The translations under genes were made by a program, and so were the position numbers. A stretch of 64,000 nucleotides of DNA from Misgurnus anguillicaudatus. Lineage: Eukaryota; Chordata; Actinopteri; Cypriniformes; Cobitidae. Below the pieces are notes generated by a model that was not told the origin of the DNA, did no database searches, and saw nothing but the letters and a program-made list of their open reading frames with translations. Position 1 is the stretch's first letter. Each line of letters starts with the position of its first letter. Shown here piece by piece: positions 29,593 to 55,211 of the stretch. The stretch spans positions 22,403,001 through 22,467,000 of the forward strand of contig NC_073354.2 of assembly GCF_027580225.2 (NCBI RefSeq). Reading direction: 5' to 3'.

Positions 29593-30405
29593 GAAAAAGA
29601 TTTTAGTTCATCCTCTGTCACTCTGGAAATGACCTTATTGCCACCATTAGTCACTGTCAGCAGAGCCGCTGTTTACTCAGCCCTCCATCAGCATGGCGTT
29701 GTGAATGGATCACAAATTTCCTATCTCTTATCGGGACAGGCATGTTTAATGTGTTGAAGTCAGTCTGTGAGTCCCATGGTCCATCTGAACACTTACACAA
29801 GACAGACAACATCTGCTTAAAGGGTTCTGTGCAGCGATGCAATTAAAGAACCCTCTCTCAAAGAAACTTTTACTCAGCGGTTCCTTAAAAAGCATTACCT
29901 TCTTATCTTTTATAGTCTATAGAACCTTTATCTACATCAAAGGACCTTTTGTGCAACAGAAAGGTTCAGGGAATGATAACCATAAATTAAACATTTATTT
30001 CAGCCTCACAAACAAAATACTAAAGAATCCTGCATTCCCACAACAGCAGTATTTTTAATGAATGCTCAGCAGAGCATAATCAGTAATTGACTAGCATTAC
30101 TCTTTACCAGCCCCATTAAAATATACTGTGGTCAGCAGAATGGAATGAGGCAGTATCTCACTATCCTGAGATGACCTTTAAACGGAGCTGACTTCTTTAA
30201 TTTTTAAAACAAATCATTTAGTTTCTAAAATTACCGTGTATATGTGTAATCAACTTAAATTTACCTCAAATTTAAAGTAATTTCAACTTACTATGTTATT
30301 TTTACTTATTCAACTTTTTTTTTTTAAATTACAGCAACTTGTAAAATAGTAAAAATAGTATGTAAAAAATAGATAAATATAACAAAAAACATAATATACA
30401 CACAT

Positions 30406-31330
30406 GCTGATTATTAGGAACAGTATACTAATAGTGTTTGACACCCTTTTGCCTTCAGAACTGCCTTAATTCTATGTGGCATTGATTCAACAAGGTGCTG
30501 AAAGCATTCTTTAGAAATGTTGGCCCATATTGATAGGATAGAATCTTGCAGTAGATGGAGATTTGTGGGATGCACATCCAGGGCATGAAGCTCCCGTTCC
30601 ACCACATCCCAAAGATGCTCTATTGGGTTGAGATCTGGTGACTGTGGGGGTCATTTTAGTACGGTGAACTCATTGTCAAGAAACCAATTTGAAATGATTC
30701 GAGCTTTGTGACATGGTGCATTATCCTGCTGGAAGTAGCCATCAGAGGATGGGTACATGGTGGTCATAAGGGATGGACATGGTCAGAAACAATGCTCATG
30801 TAGGCTGTGGCATTTAAATGATGCCCAATTGGCACTAAGGGGCCTAAAGTGTGCCAACCCCCTCACCATTACACCACCAGCATGCACAGTGGTAACAAGG
30901 CATGATGGATCCATGTTCTCATTCTCTGTTTACGCCAAATTCTGACTCTACCATCTAAATGTCACAACAGAAATTGAGACTCATCAGACCAGGCAACATT
31001 TTTCTAGTCTTCAACTGTCCAATTTTGGTGAGCTCATTCAAATTGTAGCCTCTTTTTTCTATTTGTAGTGGAGATGAGTGGTACTCGGTGGGGTCTTCTA
31101 CTGTTGTAGCCCATCCACCTCAAGGTTGTGTGTTGTGGCTTCACAAATGCTTTGTTGCATACCTCGGTTGTAACGAGTGGTTATTTCAGTTGCTCTTCTA
31201 TCAGCATTCGGCACATTATCCTCTGAACTCTAGCATCAACAAGGCATTTTCGCCCACAGGACTGCCGCATACTGGATGTTTTTCCCTTTTCACACCATTC
31301 TTTGTAAACACTAGAAATGGTTGTGCGTCA
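30406..31330 (-). pseudogene. Tc1/mariner transposon, truncated
   Basis: Second relic of the same Tc1 family as 27821-28566, minus strand. It keeps the DDE-domain region lost from the other copy, such as the HLWDVVEREL region at 30580-30640 and the DNAPCHK region at about 30705-30725. It has frameshifts and stops, a degraded left terminus, and breaks off at about 31328 before the N-terminal end. A (TA)n run follows. Non-functional. Confidence 0.85.
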
Positions 31331-31437
31331 CAATTAATCGCAAACAAAATAAAAGTTTGTTTTTGGATAATATATGTGTGTACACTGTGTATAATTATTT
31401 TGTATATATAAATACACACACATGGATGCATGTATTT

Positions 31438-31503
<66 letters not shown>
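31438..31503. repeat. (TA)n microsatellite
   Basis: About 32 uninterrupted TA units directly downstream of the truncated Tc1 relic. Confidence 0.98.
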
Positions 31504-31506
<3 letters not shown>

Positions 31507-31561
31507 GTTGGATTATTATAAACCCGGCGTTGGGTCAAAAGGGACGAAGCCAGCCTTTGGG

Positions 31562-31952
31562 TTAAAGGCGCAGTGTGTACATTTTAGCGGCATCTAGTGG
31601 TAAGGTTGTGAATTGCAACCAACGGCTCAGTCCACTGCTCACCCCTCGCTTTTGAAACGCATAGAGAAGCTACAATAGCCACCACCGGACAAACATGTCA
31701 TCGTTGGAGACAACTTAGTAAAAAAAGTTTGTCCGTTAAGGGCTTCTGTAGAAACATGGCGGCACAAAATGGTGACTTCCACGTTAGGGGACCCTCTGTG
31801 TATGTAGATAAAAACGTCTCATTCTCAGGTAATAAAAACATAACAGTTCATTTAAAAAAAAGGTCTTTATACTCCCCTGAACATATAGTTTTGTATATTA
31901 TTTTGCATTTCTGTCAAGAGATCCTTCTAAATATTACACACTGCACCTTTAA
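31562..31952. mobile_element. TTAA-flanked MITE nested in an AACCCA repeat
   Basis: Starts TTAAAGGCGCAGTGTGTACA and ends TTACACACTGCACCTTTAA. Removing it rejoins the two halves of the surrounding AACCCA-rich repeat (31505-31561 and 31953-32075), so it inserted later. The interior contains CATCTAGTGG and ATGGCGGC phrases but no gene. Confidence 0.85.
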
Positions 31953-32954
31953 ATTACCCAGAAATTTTTATATGTGACCCAATAGTTTAAAAACAACCCA
32001 GCATAGGTTAAATTACAACCAAATAGATTGGGTTTGTCCCTTTTTGACCCAACGCTGGGTTGAAAATAACCCAATGTCACCGGGGCGAAAGATACTAATG
32101 CATACAAATGAGATTGTATGAATTTGTACTAATTAGATTGTGTTGCTGTAGCCCACCACTTTAAGGAACACTGATTTACACTAGCAGGTTATTAATAGTT
32201 TGCTTCTTTATTTTAAGCAAAAACATTAAAGAGGCTATGTTACAAATACCGGTATGTCCAAAGCAAAATACACTATGAAGTTTAATATAGGGCAATTTTA
32301 TCTGGTCTATACCGCTAACCCCACCTGCTAACGGGGCTGTCTCCATAGCAACCAGCAATGGACTCTATGACACTGAGAAGGAGGGGGAAGAGTCAATGTG
32401 AGAAGAGGGAGGAAAACAGGAATTCTATGATAACTAACTCCAACTAAAATAGACACATGTATCCTACAATCCATTACACTTTGAACATTAATTGCACAGC
32501 TTCTTATTATACTTTATAGTTAATATCTTTGGAATACAGTAAGGAACAAAAGAGGTGTGTAGGAGCAGCCTCTTTTGTTTCACATTGGCAGACAGTTAGA
32601 CAAAAGGACTAAATGGTATACTCTAAAAATACTGTGTAAGTTCAACCCATGGTTTGATAATAGACAGACAACCCCAACCGTTAGGTTAAATTAACCAAGA
32701 AAATGTCCATATTTGATCCAGTCATGGGTGATACATCCCAGCATACAGTTGGTTAATATAAACCTAACACTTTTTAGAGTGCATGAGTTTGTTTCTGCAT
32801 AACATTTTATCAATGAGTAAATCATGCAATATTAACCATAGGTCACTATGCACGCTACTGTTAAGCTTAAAGCTGTCTATTAGGTAATGTGTCCTTTATG
32901 GAGGGTATTTTCATGCGGCATGTATAAACCGTTGCTTTATTGATCTAATTACAT

Positions 32955-32990
32955 GCTCTTATCTTTATCACTAACTGAGAAGATAAGAGC
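32955..32990. promoter_or_regulatory. Inverted GATA-motif hairpin
   Basis: GCTCTTATCT and AGATAAGAGC form a perfect 10-base inverted repeat around a 16-base loop that also contains TTATCA. Each arm is a GATA-factor site (AGATAAG). Candidate enhancer element; function not shown. Confidence 0.4.
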
Positions 32991-32999
32991 TATTACATT

Positions 33000-34278
33000 T
33001 CCTACACATGTAGGAGAAAGAGGTGGGGAGTGGGGTGTGCAAATGTGTATGTAAATAGCACAGTATTATTTTCAATTTATAACAAAGAAGAACCTGCTGA
33101 AAGTTCTTCATTTTAATACGAAAGATACAGCACGAACATCACATGCGGAGGATCGCGGTCAGGCGATCCAGTTCTTAACCATGACCTTCAAGGGAAGAGG
33201 CTGAGGACACAGAGAGACGAAAAACATTAATGGACATAAATGGACAGAACCGAGCAAAAGGAAATTGATTTGGAGAGTAGGAGGGAGGCAGAGCGAAAGT
33301 GAGAGAGCTGTGTTTCTGGGCAGGGTTGTTTTACAACATAATTCCCATCCATATGAGCTGTGTCCCACCTGTCGTACAGTATAATGCCAGTATATCTTGG
33401 GTCAACATTATGGGGGTCTGGCTAAATCCTTTCTTACAACTCAAATCACAATTCTGTGTTGCCATGAAATTAAATCTTGACTGATATATACGTATAAAAA
33501 GGTTTAAAAGGTGATTATCTAATTGTGTGAGACAGGTGTTGTTTTATCTCTCTAGTGTTTTGTTACCTCTGTGCTTTATGTCTTAACACAGGTCAGTAAT
33601 TATAGCAGGGCTATTGACCCATTTATTCTTAATAGCACTTTCACACTTCAAAGAGAGATATTTACTGTCCATCCAAATACCTGTACTTCAGTTTGAGAAC
33701 ATGCCGCAGAATCAATAGCTGTGTAGGCCTTTTCCTATTAATTGTATAGTTTTAACACATGATGTATAAAACCACAATTGTATTTGTTACTACTGTAATA
33801 AGCTAAAAGTAATATAAACATATTTTACTTCATTTTGACATGATAAACTCATTCCCAGTTATCTTTAGTATCATAACAATATGAATATTTTGCTAAAGCC
33901 TTTCCTGTTTCATATGAGATGTGAAGAGATAGATGTTTTATCATACATTGAATGCTGTATATGTAGCCATGCAAAATAGCAATATTTGACACACTTTTAC
34001 ATTTGTTATTTAAAATGTGCCATTATTTCTCAAATACTTGGCTTGTTGGCATGTATGAATGAATGTATCATAGATGAATTGCCTCAGTGGGTAAGTGTCA
34101 GAACAAATAACCCCTCATTTTATTTGTCATCAACGTTAATGTAAGGTTTTGTGGGTTTTAGTCATAAGATTTCTCAGAAAATGCTATGACACCTGCCCAC
34201 ATAAATGAATTATTCAGCCTTTGATTCTTTCATCACAAACACAATCTCATCCATTCTTAGCACATAATGATTGTGTGA

Positions 34279-34317
<39 letters not shown>

Positions 34318-35200
34318 ATCTGGAAGGTGGGACAGAGAGATAATGACAAAGAAATACGAGAACAAAATATGCTATCAAAAACATTTGCAATGCATTTGTC
34401 TATCGATAATATTTGCATGAAAGAGATCTTCACTGCTAGAGTTTCAAACTTTGGTCTGTACACCACCAGTTGTGCAATTCAGCTCTAATTTTAGCTGTAG
34501 TTGCCAATTCATTTTGATTTCTACCTCAGAGGAGGATCATTAAAGTCTAATCTATTATAGACACTGCAACAGTTTCAAATCCTGCTGAGAAAGGTAGAGT
34601 TGATGTGTTTAGAGAAAGTTAGTGCATAATAGCATATCTAGTTTGAAGGGTCAGACATTAGTAACATTCTTTAAAGGTGCCAAAGAATGCATTGAAATAT
34701 TATGTTAACTTGTTCTCTGATATGATATCTATAGAAAAATATTCAGAAATGGTTTTACATGTCTAGAGTTTGCCTTTAGAATGGAATGGTCTATTATTAA
34801 ATCTATTATTATTATTATTATATGGTCTAATAATATTAAAGGGCCATCAATAATAATGTTGAGCTCTGCTCTGATTGGCTGTTTCTCAGAGCAGTTCAGT
34901 TCAGTAGCTCTGTGTGTGTGTAAATAGACCTTCCCCTGTGTCTCAATTCGTTCTCTAGCTCCCAAGGTCGTGAATCAGTATATCGTGTACACAGGTTCGG
35001 GCACTGGTAAGGACCCTAGCTCACTTGACATTGGGACACTGTTTACTTATTTTTCTGTCGCGTGGCTGCTTAAACGTATTGTGGGAATTTTGAGGGAACA
35101 AACTTTCCAGTGCACTGGAAGGATTTTGTGATTGAGACAGCCCTTAAAATGGCCGACTCCCTGATCAGTGCCCTCACTACTGTACAAGGGAGCTGAAACA
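33000..35200. other. Gene-free stretch
   Basis: No exon recognised. It contains a (GT)17 microsatellite at 34281-34314 and a short ATT run near 34800-34820; otherwise plain AT-rich sequence. Confidence 0.55.
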
Positions 35201-35209
35201 CATGATTTT

Positions 35210-35673
35210 CCACACATTGTACATTTTTGCAGCTCCAGATTTTCACCCTCTTCCTGAAACGCACTGATTGTGTACAAAACTCATCGATTTGAAAAGCGCT
35301 GTGTCCCTGAATGGCCAGCTAATCTGTATGTTGTAATTGGCCTGAATATCTCTGACGTCAGCCGGAAATATGACGCTCCATAAGATTCACTCACAATGCA
35401 ATGCTAACAGGAGTTAACTTACAGGCCGAGTCCAAAGCGGGTGGAATTATGATAATGTCGGTCTTGTCTACATCACCAATCCCAGGAAGTAAACTGTTGC
35501 CTACAATTTGTGTTTGTTGTAGTCCAAGAAAAGAGATTTACGTTGGAGATGATAATTCGTGTCATCGTTTACTTTGGGGTATATACTTTTTGCATATCGT
35601 TAACATGTGCTAATACACACTTACACACAAAAGGAAATGTAAAATCGTGAATCAGACCATAGGTACACTTTAA
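35210..35673. mobile_element. Family A copy 2 (left end missing)
   Basis: Matches 8222-8740 from the ACATTTTTGTAACTCCAG region to the right end, which keeps TTAA at 35670-35673. The left TTAA end is replaced by unrelated sequence. Confidence 0.75.
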
Positions 35674-36854
35674 TTTACTGCAATGTGGGGGCGTGAGTCT
35701 GTCTCTTACACACGCACACACACAAACTGGAATGTACTGTACGCTATTCTATATATTATACTATATGCTTTATTGCACTATATATACACTACCACACACT
35801 ATGCTTTGTTGATTTTAGATAATTTACACAGCTTTTGTATGCATTAAAGCTGCACCACAGAAACAAGATAAGCCTATCTCAGCTGTCTTCCTGAATTACT
35901 AAGGTATGCAACGCAACTGAATTAGAAGTGTAAGTGTTGACAGAACTGGTATAGTGGCCCCTAGGAAGCCAGTCATCTCAGTGAAAGTAATGAGATCCGA
36001 TAACTTTGGGAAGTTAAAGTACCCATATATGTTTATCTCAGTGGGGTTTTCCTTAGAAAGACTAAACACACGTTTGCTGTATGCATGTGCTCATTTGACA
36101 ATAACCAAATGAATACTGGCTTGAATTATATCTTGTAGGATAAGATAAAAAACTCACTTCTGTACCACTTCTTAAATAGAGGAAATGCGTGGCGTGTGTT
36201 TGAGCACGCTCAATGAATATTTGATCATCTTGAGTGCCGAGGCACATGTTGAGGGTGAGTGGTCTACGGGCTTCCATATGTGCAGCTCTCTCTTTCACTC
36301 TTTCTCTCTCTCTCTGGTATCCTGCCAAGCCAGAGATCCATGTGCTCTCAGAGTGTCGAGAGAGAAATCCTTATTGCACTGAATGGTATGTTGGTGTCCT
36401 CAGGAACAAACCAAAAAATGGTAGATAGGACTTTAGTCTTGCATGACTGACATAACTGCACAGAGGTGTTGCAAACATGGCCGCCTAGTAGTGGGATTTC
36501 CGTAAAAAGCTGAACAAGAAAATCACTGATCACTGCAGCCATATTTAGCACTACTGCTAAATACTTTAACAGCTTCTGTAAAGTGACAAATGAACCCTAG
36601 ATGACCGGCAGGAGAAATGATGGCCACAGCATTATAGATCAAGTCAAGATGATGTGACACCTGGTGCCTTCTAATGGCTTTTGGAACCCCCGAGAAAATT
36701 AATAGGACTATGAAGTTCCACTCAATAACAAGAAACTCTTCAATCATGTTCAGACCATGGCTCTTTCATTTTCAGGCTGGACAGATGTGAAAAGCTATGC
36801 AATGAGATGGTGCCACTGGTATTTTGAAGTATGACATTGCCAAACCTTCTAACA

Positions 36855-37200
36855 GTGGCGGCCGGTGACTTCTTTTCCCGAGTGTGCACGATGCAAAGTT
36901 CGTCACAACATGTATGTAGCCCATCAGGTGTGTAGTTCGTAATATCAAAATATGTGTTTTGCACATCGAGTGAACCTGTGTGCATCACGTGTTTTGTCAA
37001 AAGAAGTGCCTGCTGCAGATGCGTCTAAAGGGTTTATGATAAAAGAGATGCTCGTCATAGCACATGGCTATGATATCTGTGTAAGCTTTGTTTCCAGGCA
37101 GGTTTTTAAGAGACAGTACAACAGAGACACTTTTCCTTCTTATTCTGTAAAAAAGCATTAGTGCTTGCCTATGCAGAAAGTGTGAGTCGACAGCCTGACG
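36855..37200. repeat. Probable dispersed repeat
   Basis: A block starting AGTGGCGGCCGGTGACTTC and running through AGTGCTTGCCTATGCAGAAA resembles a cyprinid interspersed repeat that I recall. The class could not be decided from this window, and no second copy is present here to prove it. No coding function recognised. Confidence 0.35.
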
Positions 37201-38140
37201 GATCTAGTTCACCAACACATGATGGCAGGCTGGTTGAAAGGAGGTGGGAGGGAGATAGAAGAAGGTCTAAAAGGATTTATCTCTTCTCGCCTTCATTACA
37301 ATTTATGTACATATGGTATAATTCAGCAAAGACATTCTGTGTACTTCCAAGAACTGAAACTTTGTTGGAGGCATCCTATACTACATGAGGTTGTTGACCC
37401 CTTATAATTAATAGGTTTTGATCATTGGCATTATAGAGAATTTTCTCACTTTAACTGCGTGGCAACAATTTGTAGAGGGCAATCTTCTGCTTGAACATAA
37501 CTGAGCTCTATAAACAAATGGTTGAAGTTTGTGGAAATACTTGATAGTGTGGCCTACAAGTAACCTGGACCTGAACATCTTTTGGATGAACTGGAAATCC
37601 AAGCAAAGTCCTACATCCAACAACAGTGTCTGACCTCACTGATGCTCCTTCTGTTTTTAAGCAAACCCATGCCGTCACCTTCATCGACTTTTTAAAATCA
37701 AATACTTAAATTAGGGTAATGCTTGACATTTATTTTTGTCATGTAATACATATTGGGTTATTCTCTTCATATGCCAAAAACATTACACTTCCTGTTAAGA
37801 TCTTCTGTCACCTTTTTCTTCTTCCTTTCTTTATGAATGATTCACAGTCCTGAGGCCAAAGAAGGAGCAGCAGTTCAAAAATGTTACATAAATGCACACA
37901 ACACATCTAAAGCACTCAGCATACTAAAGGCTCTCAACAGCTTCCAGAGCAAATGCAAGTATCGGATAAGCCAAGTAGGAGTGGTAACATGTAGGGTCAA
38001 GTTCCCGGACAGGGTTTAGCTAAATCCAGGACTAGCCCTTAGTTATGTTAGGACATTCAAGTAGTTTTTCACAGACATACCTTACAAAAAAGCAATACTG
38101 GTGTGCATCTAGAGACAAAACAATGGCACTTACATTATGT
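37201..38140. other. Gene-free stretch
   Basis: Nothing recognised: no exon with convincing homology, no inverted repeats and no tandem array. Confidence 0.5.
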
Positions 38141-38143
38141 ATG

Positions 38144-38660
38144 TTAAAGAGCACCTATTTCATTTCTAAAAAGCAATGTTATTTTGTGTATTTGGTATAA
38201 TACAATGTGTTTGCGTGGATTATGGTGAAAAAACAGATTATTTCCAACATACCGTATATTTTTGTAGCTCCAGATTTCACTCTCGTCCTGAAAAGCACGG
38301 ATTTGAAACGCTCTGTGTCCCTAATTGACCAGCTAATCTGTACGTTGTGATTGGTCTGACATCAGCCGTAAATGTGACGCTCCTTACCATGTTTGAAAGA
38401 TTCGGTCACAATGCAATGCTAACATGAGTTAACTTACAGGCTGTGAGTCCAAATGGTAAGAATTATGATAATTTCGGTCTTGTCTACACCACCAATCCCA
38501 GGAAGTAAACTGTTGCGTACAATCCGTGTGTTTGTTGTAGTCCAAGAAAAGATATTTAAGTTGGAGACAATAACTTGCGTCATCATTTGGGGTATGTACC
38601 TTTCGCATATCGTTAACATGTACTAATACACACACACTGATAAGAGAATGTCAAAATAAT
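38144..38660. mobile_element. Family A copy 3
   Basis: Starts TTAAAGAGCACCTATTTCAT and follows the family A body closely. The right end has diverged (AAATAATTAAG near 38655). Confidence 0.8.
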
Positions 38661-38714
38661 TAAGAAAGCAGCTAATAAAATGTTTTATGAATTTGACATT
38701 GCTGTCTTTCTTCT

Positions 38715-39175
38715 GTCAATTTAACACTTATGCTGCATCTGAAACCACCTACTTCCATACTATATAGTAGGCGAAAAGCAGTAGGCAAGGCGAGTAGTAT
38801 GTCCGAATACATAGTATTCCAAAAATAGCATGCGAAAAGTACCCGGATGACCTACTTCTTTCGGCTAGATTTTGCAGCATGCATATGATGGACACTTCAC
38901 TATCCCATGATGCCCCGGAGCAGAGTTATGCAACGAAGAAGAAGAGGTCAAAGCGGCGATTTGGCTGTTTTCGCGCTGGCATGACATAACGTGATGACGA
39001 CCCACTGCTCTGCACATTTTGGATGTCTCCCTTATTTAACACACCTGATTCAGATCATCAGCTCGTTAGGATAGATTCCATGAACTGAACTGAGTGTGTC
39101 AGATATGAGAGACATCCAAAATATGCAGAGCAGTGGGTCACGAGGACTGGAGTTGAGAACCACTGATTTAAATTA
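38715..39175. repeat. Two adjoining repeats including a palindrome
   Basis: The first part (TGAAACCACCTACTTCCATA, then CTATATAGTAGG) looks like the end of a TIR repeat. The second part (about 39001-39130) is an inverted repeat with arms CCACTGCTCTGCACATTTTG / CAAAATATGCAGAGCAGTGG and GATGTCTC/GAGACATC. Non-coding. Confidence 0.55.
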
Positions 39176-39779
39176 TAGAGTTGAGGAATTTCATGCCATG
39201 ATGTTGAAACTCCTTGTTCTGTAATAAAAAACAATATACACTGTTTTGTCCCCTCAGGTCCATTATGTTTAACAAAAGGATGGGATTACAGGGCAAGAGA
39301 TCATTCTAAAGTGGTAACTGATATGTAGTTTTTCCTGCTTCAGAGAAGGTCATGTGACCCAGCGTGGACCAGATCTCAATGTGACCCAGAGTAAAATGTC
39401 CACTACTTTTAACCGAGCCCTATTTTATGGGGTTCCTAGTAGCAGGTTTTCAAATAAACGGTGATGATGTTTTTTTTTTACAACATACATGTAACAGCTA
39501 CTTATTTAGAAAAATACGTGAGTTTTCTGTGCTTAATAAGAAATAGCTTATATTTGTTTGATTAATTGCTGTTAACATAAATTAATATAAAACCTTATTT
39601 AAAGACTATCAAAAGTACTTTTCATTTTCAAGCATATCACCATGAGCAAGTGGTAATACTCAAATTAGCAACCATTTGCACAAAGCAATGGTCCATTTTG
39701 TATTCTCTTTAGTTGAATTAAATTTAATAATTATTCAGAATTAACATTATAACTGCTCTCTCTCTCTGATGTGTCTGTC

Positions 39780-40762
39780 TTAAAGTGCACCTATTTTATT
39801 GCTAAAAACAATGTTATTTCATGTATTTGGTATTATACAATGTGTTCACATGGTTTATGGTTCAAAAAACACATTACTTTTCACATACCATACATTTTTG
39901 TAGCTCCAGATTTCCCTCTCTTCCTAAAACGCACTGATTTTGTACAAAACTAATCGATTTGAAAGCTCTGTGTCCCTGATTGGCCAGCTAATCTGTACGT
40001 TGTGATTGGCCTGAATACCCCTGACGTCAGCCGTAAATGTGATGCTCCTTACCATGTTTGAAAGTTTCGGTCAGTGAGTCAACGCGGAAGGAATTATGAT
40101 AATGGCCCTGTCCCAAATGGCGCACTTCATGTGGACTTTCGGTCTCGTGGCCTTAAATTGCGCGTTCTCGCTTAGTCTACGAGTCCATAGGGTGTCCCAT
40201 CTGTCATTTTTACGCTTTAAAGTGTGCTCATCAGCGCCTCCTTTGCCCCCTTGATGCGGTCTTCAGCAAAGCCCGCACTGCAGCAGGCTTCGAGCACTTT
40301 ACCAACCCAGAAGTCCTTGCGAAAGGGCAATCAGACCAATCAAACAATAGAAGGGAGGAGTTCACACAGACGGGCAACTTCTCTACCTATTTCCGGTGTG
40401 ATGCTCGAGTCTGTCCCAAAATACGACTCCGGTGCACCCACGTGGACTCGCATCAAGGGTCCCTAAAGTCTGGACTACGTGATGTCATCAAAGTGTGGAC
40501 TCTGAGGAGGACCACAAGTCCGGAGTGTGCCATTTGGGACAGGGCCACAGTCGGTCTTGTCTACATCACCAGTCCCAGGAAGTAAACTGTTGCCTACTAT
40601 CCGTGTGTTTGTTGTAGTCCAAGAACAGATTTACGTTGGAGACAATAACTCACATTATCGTTTACTTTGGGGTTTGTACTTTTTGCATATCGTTAACATG
40701 TACTTATACACACTTACAGACCAAAGGAAATGTAAAATCATGAATCGAATCATAGGAGTTCT
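39780..40762. mobile_element. Family A copy 4, interrupted by a nested element
   Basis: Begins TTAAAGTGCACC. The body matches family A to GAATTATGATAAT (40090-40103) and resumes at TCGGTCTTGTCTACATCACC (40551 on). The 440 bases between are a separate insertion. Confidence 0.85.
40104..40546. mobile_element. Nested TIR element (GGCCCTGTCCCAAATGGC)
   Basis: A perfect 18-base inverted repeat GGCCCTGTCCCAAATGGC / GCCATTTGGGACAGGGCC delimits it. The interior is GC-richer than its surroundings and has no recognisable transposase. It interrupts family A copy 4, so it is the younger insertion. Confidence 0.88.
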
Positions 40763-40799
40763 TCAAACAGACACACACAACCATAACTCATAACACAAT

Positions 40800-41200
40800 T
40801 CAGTACCAGTTTTACCATGGCTAGCCACAATATGTCTGATTTAGTCATTATGTAAGAAGTGAAGTGCTCCGTTAATTGGTATGTCATTAGTATGCACATT
40901 TATAATGCATATTCTTCTAACCTGGATTGATTAAATTAATAGACAAAGTTGTGCTTTCAGTTTGACGTTTGAAACATTTTGTGTATCATAAGATCATCCT
41001 TTTTGCACATCCCATTTAATGCATATGCATCCCATAAAATATACAACTTATTATTTTGTTTGCCATTCGGCTCTGTTTTCAAAAAGAATAGTGTTTCAAC
41101 ATCAAGCTCCTGAGCATGTCATTTCTAGGTTGCAACACTACACAGTTAACTTCTTGGAGCAACGCTGACTCCCTACCAATTTTAAACATTTGCACATAAT
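40800..41200. other. Intergenic sequence upstream of ywhaq promoter
   Basis: AT-rich. No exon, repeat boundary or obvious motif cluster recognised. Confidence 0.5.
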
Positions 41201-41219
41201 ACATTTTTCACTGTTTAAA

Positions 41220-41770
41220 AATCGCACTCCAACCACGCCCGCTGCGTGCACAAGAAGAATTAAAAGGGGGGAGTGTCCGTGGCAATGATGACGTCCTCAC
41301 GCTTGTCCTATTTGGCGTAAATCCCATGGCCTCAGTGGCCAGAGAGATTGTCCCTCCTCACACCCCGCCTTTATTGTCCATTCTCATTAACTATTGGTCA
41401 ATATTGTTTGACTGACCGTAGTAAAAATTCAACATCTAAACTCTGATTGGATTTGTGTTTATGAAACCACGCCCCTCTCCCAGGTTCGGTTGAGACGAAG
41501 GCGAATCTTTTCTCCCTCCAACCCGAAGCGGATATAGCTTTTGCGGAGTAGCTGATTGGTACCGCTCTTCAAGGTGGGAAAAGCCGTTTCTTTTTTACTA
41601 TCTTACGTTGGTTCACACTGCATTCGTTTATTGATTATGATAATGTTTGATTTTAGCTTTCGCGGCGTTATTTTGATTAAAGTAAAAGCCCTGTCAGACG
41701 GGAGAGAGTCGTTAGCTGTCAGAAGCTAACCAAATCAGTCGCACGCGCTACCAGGTGAACGAGCCGTCAT
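41220..41770 (+). promoter_or_regulatory. ywhaq promoter and probable non-coding first exon
   Basis: GC-box motifs (CCACGCCCGC near 41235, CCCCGCC near 41363, CCACGCCCC near 41466), a CRE-like TGATGACGTC near 41286 and an inverted CCAAT (GCTGATTGGT near 41550) cluster here. The first coding exon has a good acceptor at 42228 (TTTTATCCTCAG) with 137 bases of 5'UTR. A spliced non-coding exon upstream is therefore expected; GCTCTTCAAG|GTGGGA near 41570 is one possible donor. Confidence 0.5.
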
Positions 41771-42365
41771 TTCCCATTGGGATGCAACGGTCGGTAATTT
41801 ACTTAAACTGTAAACCATAAAAAGGTTAGCAAAACGTATCTGCCCGAACCTTGAACAGCCAGTGACAGGGGGTTGTGGCACTCGTTGTAGTCCAGAAGTA
41901 GCAGGCTAACCCTCGGCGAGCTGGTAATACGTTATATGGTCAGTAGAAACGAGTAACAGTTAACGCTTATATCTGATGATAAGCCCACACACAGAGTTTA
42001 ATAGGACAGTGGGCTATTCCACGTGATTATTATTTTCTTTAATTTCATAATCTTTTGCATATTGCCTTAAAACAGTAATGTAAAATACTTTCTAAAACGG
42101 TTTACACAATTAATTAATTAAGAATTCCTCGTTGGCTATGTCATTGCTGAACACTGTCATAATTCTCGCATTTCCTGTCATTGCATGCTTTCTGTCGTGA
42201 ATGCCACATTTTTTGTTTTATCCTCAGGTGCTTCTGGATCACTTCACCCTCACTGCTTTGGGCAGCAAGCTTCCTCCCTTTCCCTTTACGCACATTTTCT
42301 CCCTCCCCTCTTGGTAGGACTAGCCGTTTCCCAGCGTTGAAACGCTTTTATTGTGTGTTTGAATC

Positions 42366-54710
<12,345 letters not shown>

Positions 54711-55087
54711 CCTTCAGACGCCGAACTGAAGGATGATGTAAGGATTTAAAAATAGTCCGGTGGGTTGTGTTCTAAAATCTTCTGTGCACCCTACCTAGAA
54801 GTACGCTCACGCCTCCCTAATGTCCAAACTGCTGTCTCCATAGACAGCTCTGTATCTTGTGAGACGTACCTCGAGAGTTTATTCCTTTACGTAACAGATA
54901 CTTGATCAAACCGAAAGCCATTTAAACTCAACGTGTATTGAATTTCATATCACTTTCCCTTTAGTTCGGTGTTTAACACAATCTTTAGGTAAAGTTAAAT
55001 GTGACTTCCTAATCTCGGTCAACTCGCGCAGATACAGAAATCTGAACATTCAATATCCACATTAAATACTTCCGGGTGTTTCGCGAC

Positions 55088-55211
55088 TTCATGCGGTGCT
55101 GTGCAAACCGATCGGAGTATGACATCAAAGTACCGCGAGAGTCATTCTTTGGAAATCGTTCTCGCGGTACTCGATGTCATAACCCAATCGATTTGCGCAG
55201 CGCCTCGTGAA
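55088..55211. repeat. CpG-rich palindrome upstream of adam17
   Basis: Two arms of about 55-60 bases pair with roughly four in five positions matching. The core is TACCGCGAGA / TCTCGCGGTA, with TATGACATC / GATGTCATA outside it. It probably derives from a TIR element, and lies about 270-390 bases before the adam17 start, within its likely promoter. Confidence 0.75.

Noticed and set aside
31438..31503. CRISPR-like or structured array
   Set aside because: Plain TA microsatellite in a vertebrate genome; no spacers.
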